Source of the DNA: Ichthyophthirius multifiliis
Lineage: Eukaryota > Ciliophora > Oligohymenophorea > Hymenostomatida
Assembly (NCBI RefSeq): GCF_000220395.1
Contig: NW_004086313.1
Location: 34,939 to 98,938, forward strand
Direction: 5' to 3'
DNA length: 64,000 bases
Translations under genes and position numbers: made by a program
The notes under the pieces: generated by a model
The model's input: only the letters and a program-made list of their open reading frames with translations
Databases searched by the model: none
Told to the model about the DNA's origin: nothing
In this document: positions 24,534 through 37,067 of the stretch, one piece after another
Position numbering within the stretch: the stretch's first letter is position 1
Layout of the letters: the number at the start of each line of letters is the position of its first letter

Positions 24534-26035
24534 ATGACATAAGAAATAGATGATTTTGAAATAATAAAATAATTAGGAGAAGGTTCATTTGGAAATGTAT
24601 ACTAAGTTTTAAGAAAAAGTGATTAAAAAAATTATGCAATGAAAAAAGTAAAAATGTAGTTTTTATCTACAAAAGAAAAAGAAAATGCATTAAATGAAGT
24701 AAGAATTTTAGCTTCTTTAAAAAATGAGAATATTATAAGTTATAAACATGCATTTTTTGATTGTAAATCTTAAAGCTTATGTATAATTATGGAATATGCA
24801 TAAAAGGGTGATATTTATAATTTAATTAATAAAATGAAAAAATCGAAGGAATTTTTTTCAGAAAAAACTATATGGAAGTTCGCTGCCGATATGCTTAAAG
24901 GTTTAAAATGTTTGCATGATAAAAAAATACTACATAGAGATATGAAATGCGCTAATATCTTTATTTCGGAAAATTCAGCTCTTAAATTAGGTGATATGAA
25001 TGTCTCTAAAGTTAATAAAAGAGGAGATTTTGCATATACATAGACTGGAACTCCATATTATACTTCACCTGAGGTTTGGTAAAATAGGCCTTACGATTAT
25101 AAGTCAGATGTATGGTCTTTTGGATGTGTGTTATATGAAATTATTACATTAAATCCACCTTTTACAGCGAAATCTATGGAAGAATTATATAAAAAAGTAA
25201 CTAAAGGTGTATTTAAATCTATAAACACGGATCTATATAGCTCTGATTTGTAAAAATTTATTTCTTAATGCCTTATTACTAATCCTAAATAAAGAGCCTC
25301 TGTGGAATAACTAATATAAAATAAAAATATTGTAGAATTTTTAAACTAATAATATTTAGATGAATAAAAATAAGGAAATAATTGTAATTAACTTTTAGAA
25401 ACAATTAAATTGCCTTTAAATGTAAATATGAATATATTAAATACAAGATTACCAAAAAAAGCTTTTTAAATAGATGAGATAGAATAAAATGAAAATTCTT
25501 ATTTAGTTTTAAATAAAAAAGAAATATTTCAGTTATGGAAAGTTTTAATAGTAATAATATAATAAATAATAATAATAATAATAATTCATATATTTATAGA
25601 AATGAAAATAAAAAAAATAAATATAATAATAATTATAATAATAATAATAATAATAATTATAATAATAATAGCAATAATAATAATAATAATAACAATAATA
25701 TAATCTTTTCAGTTAAAGAAAATTCTATTATAAATAGAAATTAGAGTAATATAGAAATTAAAAATAAAAATTATTTGCCTTATATTGCTTAGAAAAACTC
25801 CGAGAGATATATTGAGCCTATTATTACTGTTATTTAATAGAAAGATTATGGTATTAATTAAAATAATATTTTTTAGAAAAATGGATTAGATATTATTTAG
25901 AATAAAAATTTTGTTAATAAGGAAAATGAATTTGAAAAAAAATTTTAGAATAATAGAAAACTACTTAAAAAAATTATTATTGTAAAAGAAAGTCCGGTAT
26001 AGTAAAAAAGATATTTAGTAAATAAAATATATTGA
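24534..26035 (+). CDS. NEK-like protein kinase with Asn-rich tail
   Basis: Full kinase domain from the start MTQEIDDFEIIKQLGEGSFG: glycine loop GEGSFGNVY, AMKKV lysine, catalytic loop HRDMKCANIFI, metal site LGDMNVSK, activation end TGTPYYTSPEVW and SDVWSFGCVLYEI. The MKxxN loop, TPYY-SPE and the short insert pattern fit NEK-related kinases, which act at centrioles, cilia and in mitosis. DMN replaces DFG; the related DLN form is known in some NEK-like kinases, so activity is plausible. After the domain comes TIKLPLNVNMNILNTRLPKK, a conserved post-kinase motif. The frame then changes near 25505-25545 into an Asn-rich tail (poly-AAT, 25560-25700) ending at TGA 26035. A 20-nt intron or a one-base indel in an A6 run would explain the change. 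The kinase part is a single exon. Confidence 0.88.
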
Positions 26036-26428
26036 TTAAATAAAAATACTATAATATATATAATAATTAATTATTTAAAAAAATAATTAAATGTATTATT
26101 TATTTTATTTATTATAGATATATTTTATTAAAAAAATCAATAAAATAATAATTATATATAATTAAATAATAATAAAAATAATTATATAATTAAATAATTA
26201 TATTATATATATATATATTTATATTTTCATATATATTTATATAAATTTATTTATATGTTTTTTATGAATATAAAATCATATTTTTAGTATTTAAAAAAAA
26301 ATTATACAAATTTTTTTTTTATTTCTTTAGTTTTATTAATTATTTTTTTTAATTTAATTTTTTTTATTTGAATTAATAATATAATTAAGTTTTTAAAATC
26401 AATAAAGAAGATTTTCATTAAAAATAAT
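26036..26428. other. Intergenic AT-rich stretch
   Basis: A/T-only sequence with poly-T and TA runs between two plus-strand genes. No coding or RNA signal. Confidence 0.5.
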
Positions 26429-27841
26429 ATGTAATAACCTTAAAATAGGCAAAAATTAATTGTGTAGCCATAATAATAATAGCTTTAATATCCTTAATAG
26501 CAATTCAAATAAATATAATAACCTATATTAAATTCTTAAGTTAACTAATTGTAACCATATACAATGATAAAATAATAAAATATAACATATAATAATGTTG
26601 GAAATAAGCCCAATTAAATTTTAATTCCTTCATATTAGTAATAAATTCCCCTTCAACAATAAATACCTTTATAATAGTTACCAATATAATAATAGCAATA
26701 AAATTCTTATTAAATAAACTAACAAGGAATATTATAATAGTAAATTTTCTTTAATAACTAATAACCATTATAAGTATTAGATTAGTAAAATTATCAAGGA
26801 TAAACTAATAATGGAATTTAATAATAATATCATTTCATAAATACACTTTATTCGTAAACAAATTCAACTTAAAATACATTGGGAAATTCAAGAATTATGT
26901 TGTAAGAGAATAAACTTGATGATATTGATAATAAATTAAGTGTGGAAAATGAAAAATTACAATTATAATTTAAGCATTTAGAAAGTTTGGTTGAATCTTT
27001 TACCAATTTTGATAGAACAAAAAACGTTTTGGAATTAAAATAATATATTTAAAAAGTAATTTTTTTTTTTAATTTTTTGTTTATATAATTTAAAGAATTA
27101 TTAATCTTTTAGAGACATTATTGATGAAATTTATGAAATTAAAATTAACTTAGAAAATGATAAAAATATGTAATAAATATTTATTTTTATTTTTAATAAT
27201 TTCTTCTTTTTTAAAAAAAATAAATAAATAAAAAGGTTAGAAGATTTATATATATAATAAAAAGAATCACAATAATATGAAGAATAGTATTAAGGAACTA
27301 TTTCTGGCCCTTTATTATCTTTGTAAAATTAAGAATTTTTAAAAAAATTAGAATATTTAAATGATGAATAAACTAAATTATTAAAATAAATAGATGATCT
27401 TAATTTAAATAAAAACAATTAAGACTTCTATTATGCTGAAACTAAAGACTAGATGCTTTAATAAATAAATAATTTAGAAGAAACATAAAGATAATTATAA
27501 TAAGAAGTATTCTTTTATATTAATATATTTTTTTTCCTTTTAATTATTTTTATTTTAAAGGTCGAAAGCTTAATTATATAAAATTAAAAGCTTGTCGAAT
27601 AATTAAGTAAAAAAGACTTTTTAAAGAATATGACTTCATGTGTAGAGAAGTAATTTATTTATATATAACTGAATTTTTTTAATCATTAATTATATTTTTT
27701 TAGCTAAAAGGGTTAACTACATAAAATCAAAAAGTAGAAGAATAAATTAAAATTAAAGAGGAAGAATTAAATAAACTTAAAGGAAAAATGGAAGTACCAT
27801 TTCCTTAGTGTGGAATGGGTATTCCTATCCAAAGGATGTGA
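26429..27841 (+). CDS. Glutamine-rich coiled-coil protein
   Basis: The first exon, from MQQPQNRQKLIV, is about 200 aa of Gln/Pro/Asn-rich low complexity, most Gln coming from TAA/TAG codons. It is followed by coiled coil (LSVENEKLQLQFKHLESLVE). Short introns with GTA donors separate further coiled-coil exons: NYQSFRDIIDEIYEIK, LEDLYIQQKESQQYEEQ, LKKLEYLNDEQTKLLKQIDD, QKLVEQLSKKDFLKN and EEQIKIKEEELNKLKGK. The end is QCGMGIPIQRM, then TGA 27841. Looks like a structural or scaffold protein. No known domain. It ends tail to tail with the kinesin gene, 121 nt apart, so their 3' ends may overlap. Confidence 0.8.
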
Positions 27842-27962
27842 AAATGTTTATAATAGATATAATAAATATATATATATATATTTTTTTTTAATAATAATTG
27901 AAAATAATAGTATTTTTTATATATATAAAAATATATCAAATGAAAACCAAATAATAATTAAT

Positions 27963-29568
27963 TCAATTTTTACTTAGAAATTATTTTTCTAGTCTTTTTA
28001 TTTTTTATTCATAGGTTTCAATTTTTTTAATTTATTTATCAAGTTAATTAAAATTTTTTAATTAATTTTAATTTTAAGAATTATTCTTTTCATTTTTAAA
28101 ATCACTTAATTTATCCATTAGTCTATCTTAATTATTTTTATGAATTCTCTCTAAATCATTAAGTCGTTCTAAAATTCTTTATTTTTCTTTATGTCTTTCA
28201 TTTTGTTTCTAAGTAATATTTTATTTTAACAAAAAATAAAATAAAAAAATACTTTAGCTTCATTTTTAGTTTATTCAACATAACCCTTATCTATAGTAAT
28301 ATCATTTTGTTTTCCTCTTACCCTAATTGAAAGTTATGTTTTAAATTATTATTATTGTTATAGTTAATATTATTATTTTTAATTTTAAAGAATAACTTTT
28401 GCTGTTTTACCAAATGTACTATTTGAATTACGTGATAATATTTATGATGATTATTCTATTTATTTAATATCTGCGTTACTAAATTCTGAATTTATTTTAT
28501 TAATTAAATAACTCTATTATTAATCTTAATCAGCTTCTGTTTTATATTCAGATACGGTTTCTTAGTTTATGATATTTTATATTTATTAAATTCTTGAAAT
28601 TTCAATTTTCATTTTTCGGTTTTCCTATATTAATTATTCAACTTCATTTATTGAAATATAGTTTTTTTTAAATCTTTCATTTTCTTCTTAAAGCTTTGCT
28701 AATCTTCCATGAATATCGAATGAACTTAACCCTTTTTTCTTTAAATTGAGTATATCTTTTAAATAATTAACCTTTTATTTTATTTTATTTATTTTTTTTT
28801 AAAAAAAAGTGTAAAAAATCATTTAAAATTTATTTAATATACTTCTCTTTATAATTATTAAACAATAATTTAATTCGAAGTATTTAATTAATTTGGTTTA
28901 ACTTTCATAATAATCTTTTAATATTTTATAAAAAAAAAAAAAAATATAAGATAAAATAATTACATTTTTAGCCCTATCAACAAATTTTAAAGTCGAAATT
29001 GTCTCTTCTATATTAATTAAAGATGGTGAAATATTTCCAATTACTATTGTTTTGCAATTTCCCGTTAGACTATCTTGCAAAATTCTCGTGAGTTTAGATT
29101 CTCTAAAAGGCATAGGCAATTTTTAATTACAACTTAAATTGTATATAATTTTACCTTTTATTAAAAATATTTATTTAATACTTAAAATTATAAAAATATA
29201 TATATATTTACCTAAAGTTGATAATGATTAATTAATATTTTTTAATTCATTAAAATGATCATTTTAAATTATTTCGTTTTTGTTTATTTTTTCTGATCCA
29301 GCTAAATCACATAAATTTACTTTTGATCTCTAAATATAAAATATTTTTATTTGAAAATCAAAAAAAAAAAAAAAAACTTTCATTATATTTTTATTATTGT
29401 TGTTAGTTGATTCTATTGAAAATTAAAGTATTGTATGTGATCTACTACTTTTATTATTCATTTATGTTTATCTTATTTTTCTATTTTTCTCCCCACGTTT
29501 CATTAATTATATAGCATCATAATAATGAGTGCATTAATATTCAGAAAGACCCTCTATTAATAAATATG

Positions 29569-29624
<56 letters not shown>

Positions 29625-30495
29625 ATTATATTTTACCAACATAAATTCCATCTATTTTACTTTCATGAATATTTAAAGGTTTTGAATCTTATTTATCCTT
29701 TTTTTTTTTTAATTAAAAAAATATTTTAATATTGATTATTATTATTTAATCAGTTTTTTTTTTTTGAATTATAATAAGATAGTCAGAAGATTAAATAATT
29801 TTATTAAATTATTATAATAATTAATTATAAATAAATGTATTTTTAACTTGTAACAAATCATAAATTTTTTCATTATATATTTAGATAAAAGAAACATAAG
29901 TTTAAACTGTAAATAGCTCCCCTTATTATTTGTTTTCGTTTATTAAATTATATAACTCCTAAATAGTTCTGGGTATTATTCCGCAATAAAGATCATCCTA
30001 TTATATCTAATGTAAAAACGTTGATTAATATTTTAATTTAAATTCGCCTAAACTTTTATTAATTTGAGTAATATTTTCGGAATCAGCTCCAAACATAGTA
30101 TATGTTTTTCCTTTATTCATTATTTAATAAATTTAGTCTATTTGTATTTATGATTTTTTTTTTTTAAATACCTGAACCAGTTTAACCATATGCAAATATT
30201 GTAAAATTATATCCGTCTAATATACTCTATAAGTTTGGTTTTATTTCTTAAAAAATTTCTATTTAAGTTTAATTTTTATCAAATGCTTTATCGAATTTAT
30301 ATTAAAGAAAATAATTTATATCGTTAATTTTTAAAATATTATCCTATTTTTATTAATATTATTTTTATTAGTATATATTTTCGTTACTTAAGAATCGATT
30401 TCTATAATATCTTCTGGCAATTCTTCTGGTAAAAAAGGCCTTAATCTTATAAAAACTTAAATTTTAATTTTTTTTTCTTCAAAAGTTTTATCCAT
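27963..30495 (-). CDS. Kinesin motor protein
   Basis: N-terminal motor domain followed by a coiled-coil tail. MDKTFEEKKIKIQVFIRLRP opens it. The P-loop GQTGSGKTYTMFG is split by an intron near 30125-30170. Switch I is SSRSHTILQFSIES, switch II NLCDLAGSEK, then INQSLSTLG, and the end of the motor is PFRESKLTRILQDSLTGN with KTIVIGNISPS. The tail carries coiled coils (RLAKLQEENERFKKN, INEVEQLIQENRKMKIEIS). The stop is at 27963 after RLEKQFLSKN. About eight short introns, one of pure (TA)n at 29570-29620. With the motor at the N-terminus and all nucleotide-binding motifs intact, a plus-end-directed ATPase on microtubules is expected. I cannot assign a kinesin subfamily. Confidence 0.95.
29570..29620. 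repeat. (TA)n tract inside a kinesin intron
   Basis: About 50 bp of TA dinucleotide repeat within an intron of the kinesin motor domain. Confidence 0.85.
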
Positions 30496-30893
30496 TTTAC
30501 TTTTTTATATAAAAATAAATCAATAATTAAAAGAAATTATGTTTTGTCTAATGATTTATATATTTAAAAAAAAATTAAATTCTTAAATAGAACAAGAATA
30601 AGAATAAATTTTACAATTTTCTTTTATTTACTATTTTCAATTTTTTCTAAATTAAAATAAATTAATAATAAAATTTTAAAAAATAGCATATTAAAACAAT
30701 TAATTTAAATTTTATATTTACAAAAAATAAGAAAATAAATATGTTATTATATAGATATTTTTCAAATTATATATATATTTTTTTTTTTTCATATTACTAT
30801 TTTTATTTAAAAATTATATTATAATTATGTATATTTTTATATAAATATAAATAATATTATGAGATAAAAAATATAAATATATAAATTATATTT
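30496..30893. other. Intergenic AT-rich stretch
   Basis: Between the GTPase 3' end and the kinesin start, both minus strand. Only A/T-rich sequence; no distinct site recognised. Confidence 0.5.
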
Positions 30894-31267
30894 TCAATAA
30901 AATACTTTTATAATTTTTCCTTTTGCCTTTAAAGTTTCATCATAAATAATAAACGTTTAACCTATTTTAATTCTTTCAGGTCTATTCTTAAATCTCATCC
31001 TTAAATAATTTTTAGATTCTTAATCATATTTTTTTAAATTTTAAATATTTTAATTGCATTTATTTTAAGGTTCAACAAAAATGACAGGCTTATTCTGTTA
31101 TATTAATTCTAAATTTAATGAAGGTTAATTAGTATTATTTTTTTTTTCTTCGTTTTTAACAATTTCTTAAATCTAAAAATTAAAAAAAAAATATATATAA
31201 ATAAGAATATATGCTTAAATATAATAAAATTAAAATTTATAATCATATAAATATGTATTTAATAATA

Positions 31268-31323
<56 letters not shown>

Positions 31324-33658
31324 ATGTATTTATATAATATTTTATATATTTTTTTTTTGTATATTTTTTTTTTTTTTTATACTTTTTCAATAGATTTTGT
31401 TCTTCTTAAGAATTTACTATTCATATTTTTAGAAAAAACAAATGTTTTTTCTTCTCCTATTTTTTCTCCTTATGTTGAAAATTTTACCACTTTTAAATCT
31501 ACTATTTCACCTGCTTTTTTTCTCATTTCTCTTTCTAAAGATTTTCTTCTAATTAATGGTCTGTAACCTTTACCTTCTAAATCATCTTTTGTCACCATAA
31601 TTTTACAACTTTATCTTATACTTTGAAAATTAACTACTGGTTAATAACCAGTTTTTATAGCTACTCTATGTTTTATACTATCGAAAAGAGATAATTCAGC
31701 AATAAACTCATAAGCAGCTCTTGGAATCAGTCGAGGATCAACTAAAACCTATCCTTTACGAATTTCGAAAGTTTTTTCTTTATCTGCTTTAACTTTAACA
31801 ACACATATTTGACTGCTTTGGGCTGTTTCTACTGAAGTTTCTGCAATTATTATTTGAGTGATTTGTACTTCTTTGAAAAATCCCTTCAAAAAAATATTTT
31901 TTTTTGTTTATTTAAAACACCTTTTTAAATGTCAAACTTAAATGCGAATATTTTTGTTTTTTTATATTATAATAAATATATATATATATATATTTAAATA
32001 AAATAAAATATTAATATAAATTTTAATAAATAAAATAATTAATACATTAAAATCTGGACCAAGTAATAGCTTTTAATTAAGAACTAAATCTCCTTATAAA
32101 ACTGTTCCTAGAAAAACATATTATCCATTTTTTTTATCTGTATTAATTTTAGATTTTTCAAAAGGATTATGAATAGTAAATTCAGAAAACTACTCACATT
32201 CATTATTTAAATTTAAGTCCAAAAAAGCTCTATTATCAGGAAGTTAACTCAAAAAATTTATTAAAAGTTCTATATTAACCATTGTTTTATTTGAAACCAT
32301 AAAAATAGGGACTAAATCGCCTTAAGTAAATTATTCTGTGAATATTTTTGCTATTTAGTTTTATGTATAAATTACTTAGACTTATTTATTTTAGTAGTTT
32401 TAATAGATAAAATTCTTAATTTCGCATATTAAATGTCCTATATTATCACATTAAACTAAATCTATTTATGTTATAACTATAAAAAATACTAAACCAATAG
32501 AAATTGCTTATTGAATGTGGTTTTTATCATTTGGTGATAAACCCTTTTTCGCAGAAATAACTAGTTCACCGTAATTTGGTATTCTAGAGCAATAACTTTA
32601 TACAAAATATTTTTTATCTTTTAATTATCCACCTTTTATTTTTTATATGTAATTTATTATAAATTCAAATTATACCTATATCTTAAAATGTTATAATTTT
32701 AGTTGCTAATTCTATCATACCTTATGGTCTTTAAATATTCAATTTTAAAATAGTATATATATATTAATGTATATGTATATGAATATATAAATATATAAAT
32801 ATATATATATATATATTTATATATTTATATATATATATATATTTATTTATTTATTTATACCCTAATATATTAAATGGAAATCTTGAAAGTACAGTTCCAT
32901 CTGAATTAAAGCAAAGAAAAAGTTATTTTATTTAATTAGTTTTTTCCTCTTGGCTATTATTCTAAACTTCACCTTCATACATAGATTTAAAAAGAGTAGT
33001 TTTTCCACTAGCACTTTCTCCCATTAATTAAATTCTTATATCTACTGTAATTACTGACCGAGGTCTCTATTTTAATTTTACTAATGCAATTTTTCCTCTT
33101 TCTCCTTTTTTTATTTATAAGATTTAGAAATCACATTCATTTTTATTTGCTATATGTGATAATGTTTTCAAACTAAAAAAAAACTCTTCATCAATTAAGC
33201 CTAATGTATTTCCATTATCTTTTTTGTTTATTTATAATAAAATATATTTTAAAAATCTAATTAAAAATACCTTCTACTCCTATCCAATAATAACAATGAT
33301 CTATACCTTCTTCAATTCTCCTAAGCATTTAACATTCAAGTTCTTATAATCTTTTTTCTTCTAATTTAATTAACTTAAGTTTGTATTCAATATTTCCATT
33401 TTTATCATCTTCAGGAGGAAGAGAATCAAAGTACTCTTCTTCATCACTTTTGTAATTATCTTTTATATATTAGAATAATTAATCTATGTCCATTTGATCT
33501 ATTTAACTTGATTTTGGATTATGGTAATAACAATATTTAGTGGGCTTTAAAGCAATTTTGCTAGGTATTACATTTTACCATTTTTTGCCAATTTTATAAG
33601 TATTAATTTAATCGATTTTTTAATGATTTTCGAAATTGGATTATTTTTTTTAATTCAT
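30894..33658 (-). CDS. GTP-binding protein, GTPBP1/2-like translational GTPase
   Basis: The start at 33658 is followed by a charged N-terminal region (YFDSLPPEDDKNGN; HCYYWIGVE). The G domain has G1 GESASGKTT near 33010, G3 as KIITFQDIGGQLKDKKYF (D-x-x-G, split by an intron) and G4 as IVITQIDLVQC, where [NT]KxD is usual. Elongation-factor beta-barrel regions follow: LVISAKKGLSPND, FEIRKGQVLVDPRLIPRAAY and VNFQSIRQSCKIM. The end is FKNRPERIKIGQTF, then TGA 30894. The order and the RPExIxxGQ end match GTPBP1/2, eEF1A-related GTPases linked to ribosome rescue and mRNA turnover. Introns include a (TA)n-rich one at about 32750-32850. Family is fairly sure; the altered G4 is commented on separately. 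Confidence 0.85.
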
Positions 33659-33994
33659 TTTTTTTTTTAATAAAGAAAAAATTATATTTTTTTTTTTTTT
33701 TTTAAATATATATTATGTTTATAATTTTTAATATATTATAAGAATTTATTATTAATATTTATTTAATGAGCCTATTTTTTTATTTATTTAAATAAAATAT
33801 TTTTTTATTTAATTAATATCCTAAATAAACAATTATATTTATTTATTTAATATATTATAAATATTTTTTTTATATAAATTTTTATAAAATAAGATATTTT
33901 TTTTTTATTTTTTTTTCAAATTTAGTTAATAATAAAGTTATTGTTATTGTTATTGTTGTTGTTTCTGTTTTTTTTTTTTTTTTTTCATATAAAA
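33659..33994. other. Intergenic AT-rich stretch
   Basis: Poly-T and A/T-rich DNA between two minus-strand genes, with a T15 run at 33971-33985. No feature recognised. Confidence 0.5.
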
Positions 33995-35108
33995 TCAATA
34001 TTAAGTTTCAATATTAAATTCATTATTTTAATTAATTATAGCTGCTATCTTTCCAAAGCTCATATTTTATTAATATTATCTAATATTTTTTATATTAGGT
34101 GGATTTTTTATAATTTATTCTTAAATTATTAATTATTAATCTACTTAATTAAAAGTAGGAGAATTTAATTGTGAGTTTTCATTTTTTTAAATATATTCTT
34201 TATTAAAAGTCAAAGCTTATTTATCATTATAATATTAATTATTTTGCATTTACTATTCATCTGTAAATAATATTTTTATATTTTAACAATTATTTATGCC
34301 TTATTATTTTATTTACTAACTTTTCTACTTTCTTTTTTCTAGTATATCTCTCCATATTTTTTGTTTATAAACTTATTATAATTAGTTTTTATTTATATTA
34401 TGTTAAGAAACCGATTTTTGTTTTTGTTAATTTAAACTATAATAATTTTAATACTTTTGTATTTCTTGCTTTTATTCGCCTTTATATTCAACCATAGATC
34501 CTTTTAATTATATATTAGGATAATAATCCTAAAGTTAATATATATTATTATTTTAGAGATTATAATTTTATTATTATTAATTTTAATTTTAATTTTAAAA
34601 TAATTGACATGATTATCTAATACCTTCATTATTTCTTTTTTGTTAGAAATTATTATTTATTTAAGAAAGTTATTATTCATCTTAATATTTATATGCTGAT
34701 AAATCGGCTGAATACCTAAGTTACATTTTTAAAGTATTATCATATACATAATTATTTGTATTTAAATTTTTATTATCTTGTATCGTGTTAATTTATTACT
34801 CTATTCCAGTAGAAAATTCTTGCATACTTAATTTATGTTTTTTAATTATTTTTTGAACATCTTCACTTATCTGAATTTAATTTATTTAATGTATAGGTCT
34901 ATTTAGTGGCGGTTAATTCATGTTTGTGTTTGTTATTGGAGAATATTATGTAAAGTTATTTTCTAATTTTTAGGTTAGTGATTATAAAGTCTCTTTATTA
35001 ATTTTTTTTATTTTTATTTTATTTTATTTTACATTATGTTTAAAGACTATAATATTAGTTCTGGTTTTAATGCGTATATAATTATTAACTGTATTAATTG
35101 TAATCCAT
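33995..35108 (-). CDS. Uncharacterised Gln/Asn-rich protein
   Basis: Two exons: MDYNQYSQQLYTHQNQNQYY from 35108, a 40-nt intron at 34993-35032 (GTAAAA...AAAG), then an open frame to TGA 33995. The protein is about 357 aa and rich in Gln, Asn and Tyr. More ordered patches are EDVQKIIKKHKLSMQEFSTG, MQLRYSADLSAYKYQDE and a C-terminal MSFGKIAAIINQNNEFN. Most glutamines come from TAA/TAG codons. No domain recognised. Such compositions are common in ciliate regulatory or RNA-associated proteins, but nothing here fixes a role. It is transcribed divergently from the CCCH gene that starts 653 nt away. Confidence 0.7.
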
Positions 35109-35761
35109 TGTTTTTAATATATATTTATTAATAATTTGTTTTTAATTAATATTATAATTATGTGTATATATTTTTATTTTATTTTCTAAAGTAAAATAAA
35201 AATATATTAATTAAAAAATTATTAATACTCTTTGTTTGAAAATATACATATTAATATTAATAATTATATGATATTTTAAATAATAATTGATAATATAAAA
35301 TTTATAAATTATTAATATACACAAATAATATAAAAATTATCAAATAATTGAAATATATAATTATCATTACATAATTAGATTTTTATTTATATAAAAATAT
35401 TATTTATAAATTAAAAAAAAAATTCATGTTTTTTTAATATTTTATAATTTATTATTATGCCTAAATAATAAATTCTTATTGTAAAGAGCTAAATTATTAA
35501 TATTTTAATAGGCTATATTTAATTTAAATATTAAATGTTTAATTATTATTAAAATTTATTTTTAGATTATATAAAACTTTTATTTTCATCTAATTTAAAA
35601 TATATTTATATTCTTTGGATTTTAATTATAATATTTATAATATAAAATTAATATATATTTTAATTTTATTGTCTTTTTTATAGGAAAAGATAAAATTAAA
35701 ATAAACTAAAAAAAGCATATAAAATATTAAAGTGCAAATTAAAAATATTAATAATTATAAA
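35109..35761. other. Intergenic stretch between divergent genes
   Basis: A/T-rich DNA between the Gln/Asn-rich gene (minus) and the CCCH gene (plus). No RNA gene or ORF seen; both promoters are expected here. Confidence 0.5.
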
Positions 35762-36797
35762 ATGAGTTAACAATAAAACTTAGAACAATTATCAAGCTCT
35801 GATAAATTATCAAATGATTAAATATCATATAATTCAGAAATAAATGGAATTCCTAATCCAAAATTTAAAACAGCATTATGCAAAGCTTATTTAAGTATGA
35901 ATATAATTTTTTTTTTTACATTTTAAAAAACTATTAAAGATAATTAATGTAATAGAGATGAAGGATGTCATTTTGCACATGTAAATATAATTATTTAAAA
36001 TTAAAAAAAAAAAAATTCCAAAAAAATAGGGGGCTGAAGAATTACGTTCTGTATAAGAAGTAAAAAGCAAAACTAAATATTATATTTTTTAATATTTAAA
36101 AAGAACTAAGGATTTTTTGAAAGTTATGATAAAACAATTGAATAAAACATAAATTTTTGGCCATCAAACATACCAACAAATTGTAAATATAAATATAAAT
36201 ACTTGTTTTTTATATTTTTTTTAAATATAAAGATAAATCTACTATGTGTAAGTTTTATGAATAAGGTATTTTATTTTATTTTTTATATTATATATTAATG
36301 TATATATAAAAGTCGGTACTTGTAAATATGATTAAAATTGTAACTTTGCTCATGGTGATCATGAAATTAAATTTGTATTTATATAAATATAAACAAAAAA
36401 AATTATTATATATTTTTAGGTTCCTGATAGAGTTTAAAAGAAATTAAAGTTTTCTAAAAATAATTATATTCATGTAAATAATAGTGCGGGATAAAGGCTT
36501 TAATAATAAGCTTATGTTTAATAATAAATGATTTATTAATAATTTTTGCAATAATATATGATGTAGAATTAATTAATTTCTTAACATAAATTAATTTAAG
36601 ATTTTTGTGATAAAATAAGAAAATAGTCTAGTGAAGAAAGTGTAAAGAAAAGTTTGCATGATATTGAAGAATTAAATAAATAAGGCAAATTTAGATAAGC
36701 TCTAACTTAATTATAAAGATTATGTTCAAGGAAAGAATCAAGTTTAAAAGAATAAGAATTATTAAAAGAAATAAAAAAATGTACTTAATCAAGTTGA
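35762..36797 (+). CDS. CCCH zinc-finger protein (TTP-like, two fingers)
   Basis: The start MSQQQNLEQLSSSDKLSND leads into KTALCKAYLS, then after an intron NRDEGCHFAHGAEELRSVQE, forming the first CCCH finger. The second is MCKFYEQ, intron, GTCKYDQNCNFAHGDHEIKF. The lead-in (K-T-x-L-C-K), the HFAHG / NFAHG ends and the spacing are those of tandem CCCH fingers of the tristetraprolin class, which bind AU-rich mRNA and promote decay. Introns of about 40-70 nt fall inside both fingers. A Lys/Glu-rich C-terminal helical tail (LHDIEELNKQGKFRQ) ends at TGA 36797. Role in mRNA control is inferred from the family. In such an AT-rich transcriptome the target choice would be interesting. Confidence 0.88.
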
Positions 36798-37067
36798 AAA
36801 AAAAAAAATTATTAAAATATAATACAAATATGTATTTTTTCATAATTTTAATATTTTAGAGTAAAGAAAAAAAATATAAATTATTATAAAAATTAAAGTT
36901 AATAAAATATATATATATATTTTTATTTATATATATTAATTTATATTCAATATTATCATAAAATTTATTTATATAAGTTATTAAAAAAAAATTATATTTA
37001 AAAATTTATTTATTTAATATTAATAATATTTAATATATATTTTTATTTTTATTTTATTAGTTTTTCT

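Noticed and set aside
25535-25744. Asn-rich ORF as a separate small gene
   Set aside because: It continues without a TGA to 26035 and follows the kinase directly, so it is better taken as the kinase tail.
27040-27125. Apparent frameshift in the Gln-rich coiled-coil gene
   Set aside because: Resolved by an intron ending at TTTAAAG, giving NYQSFRDIIDEIYEIK in frame.
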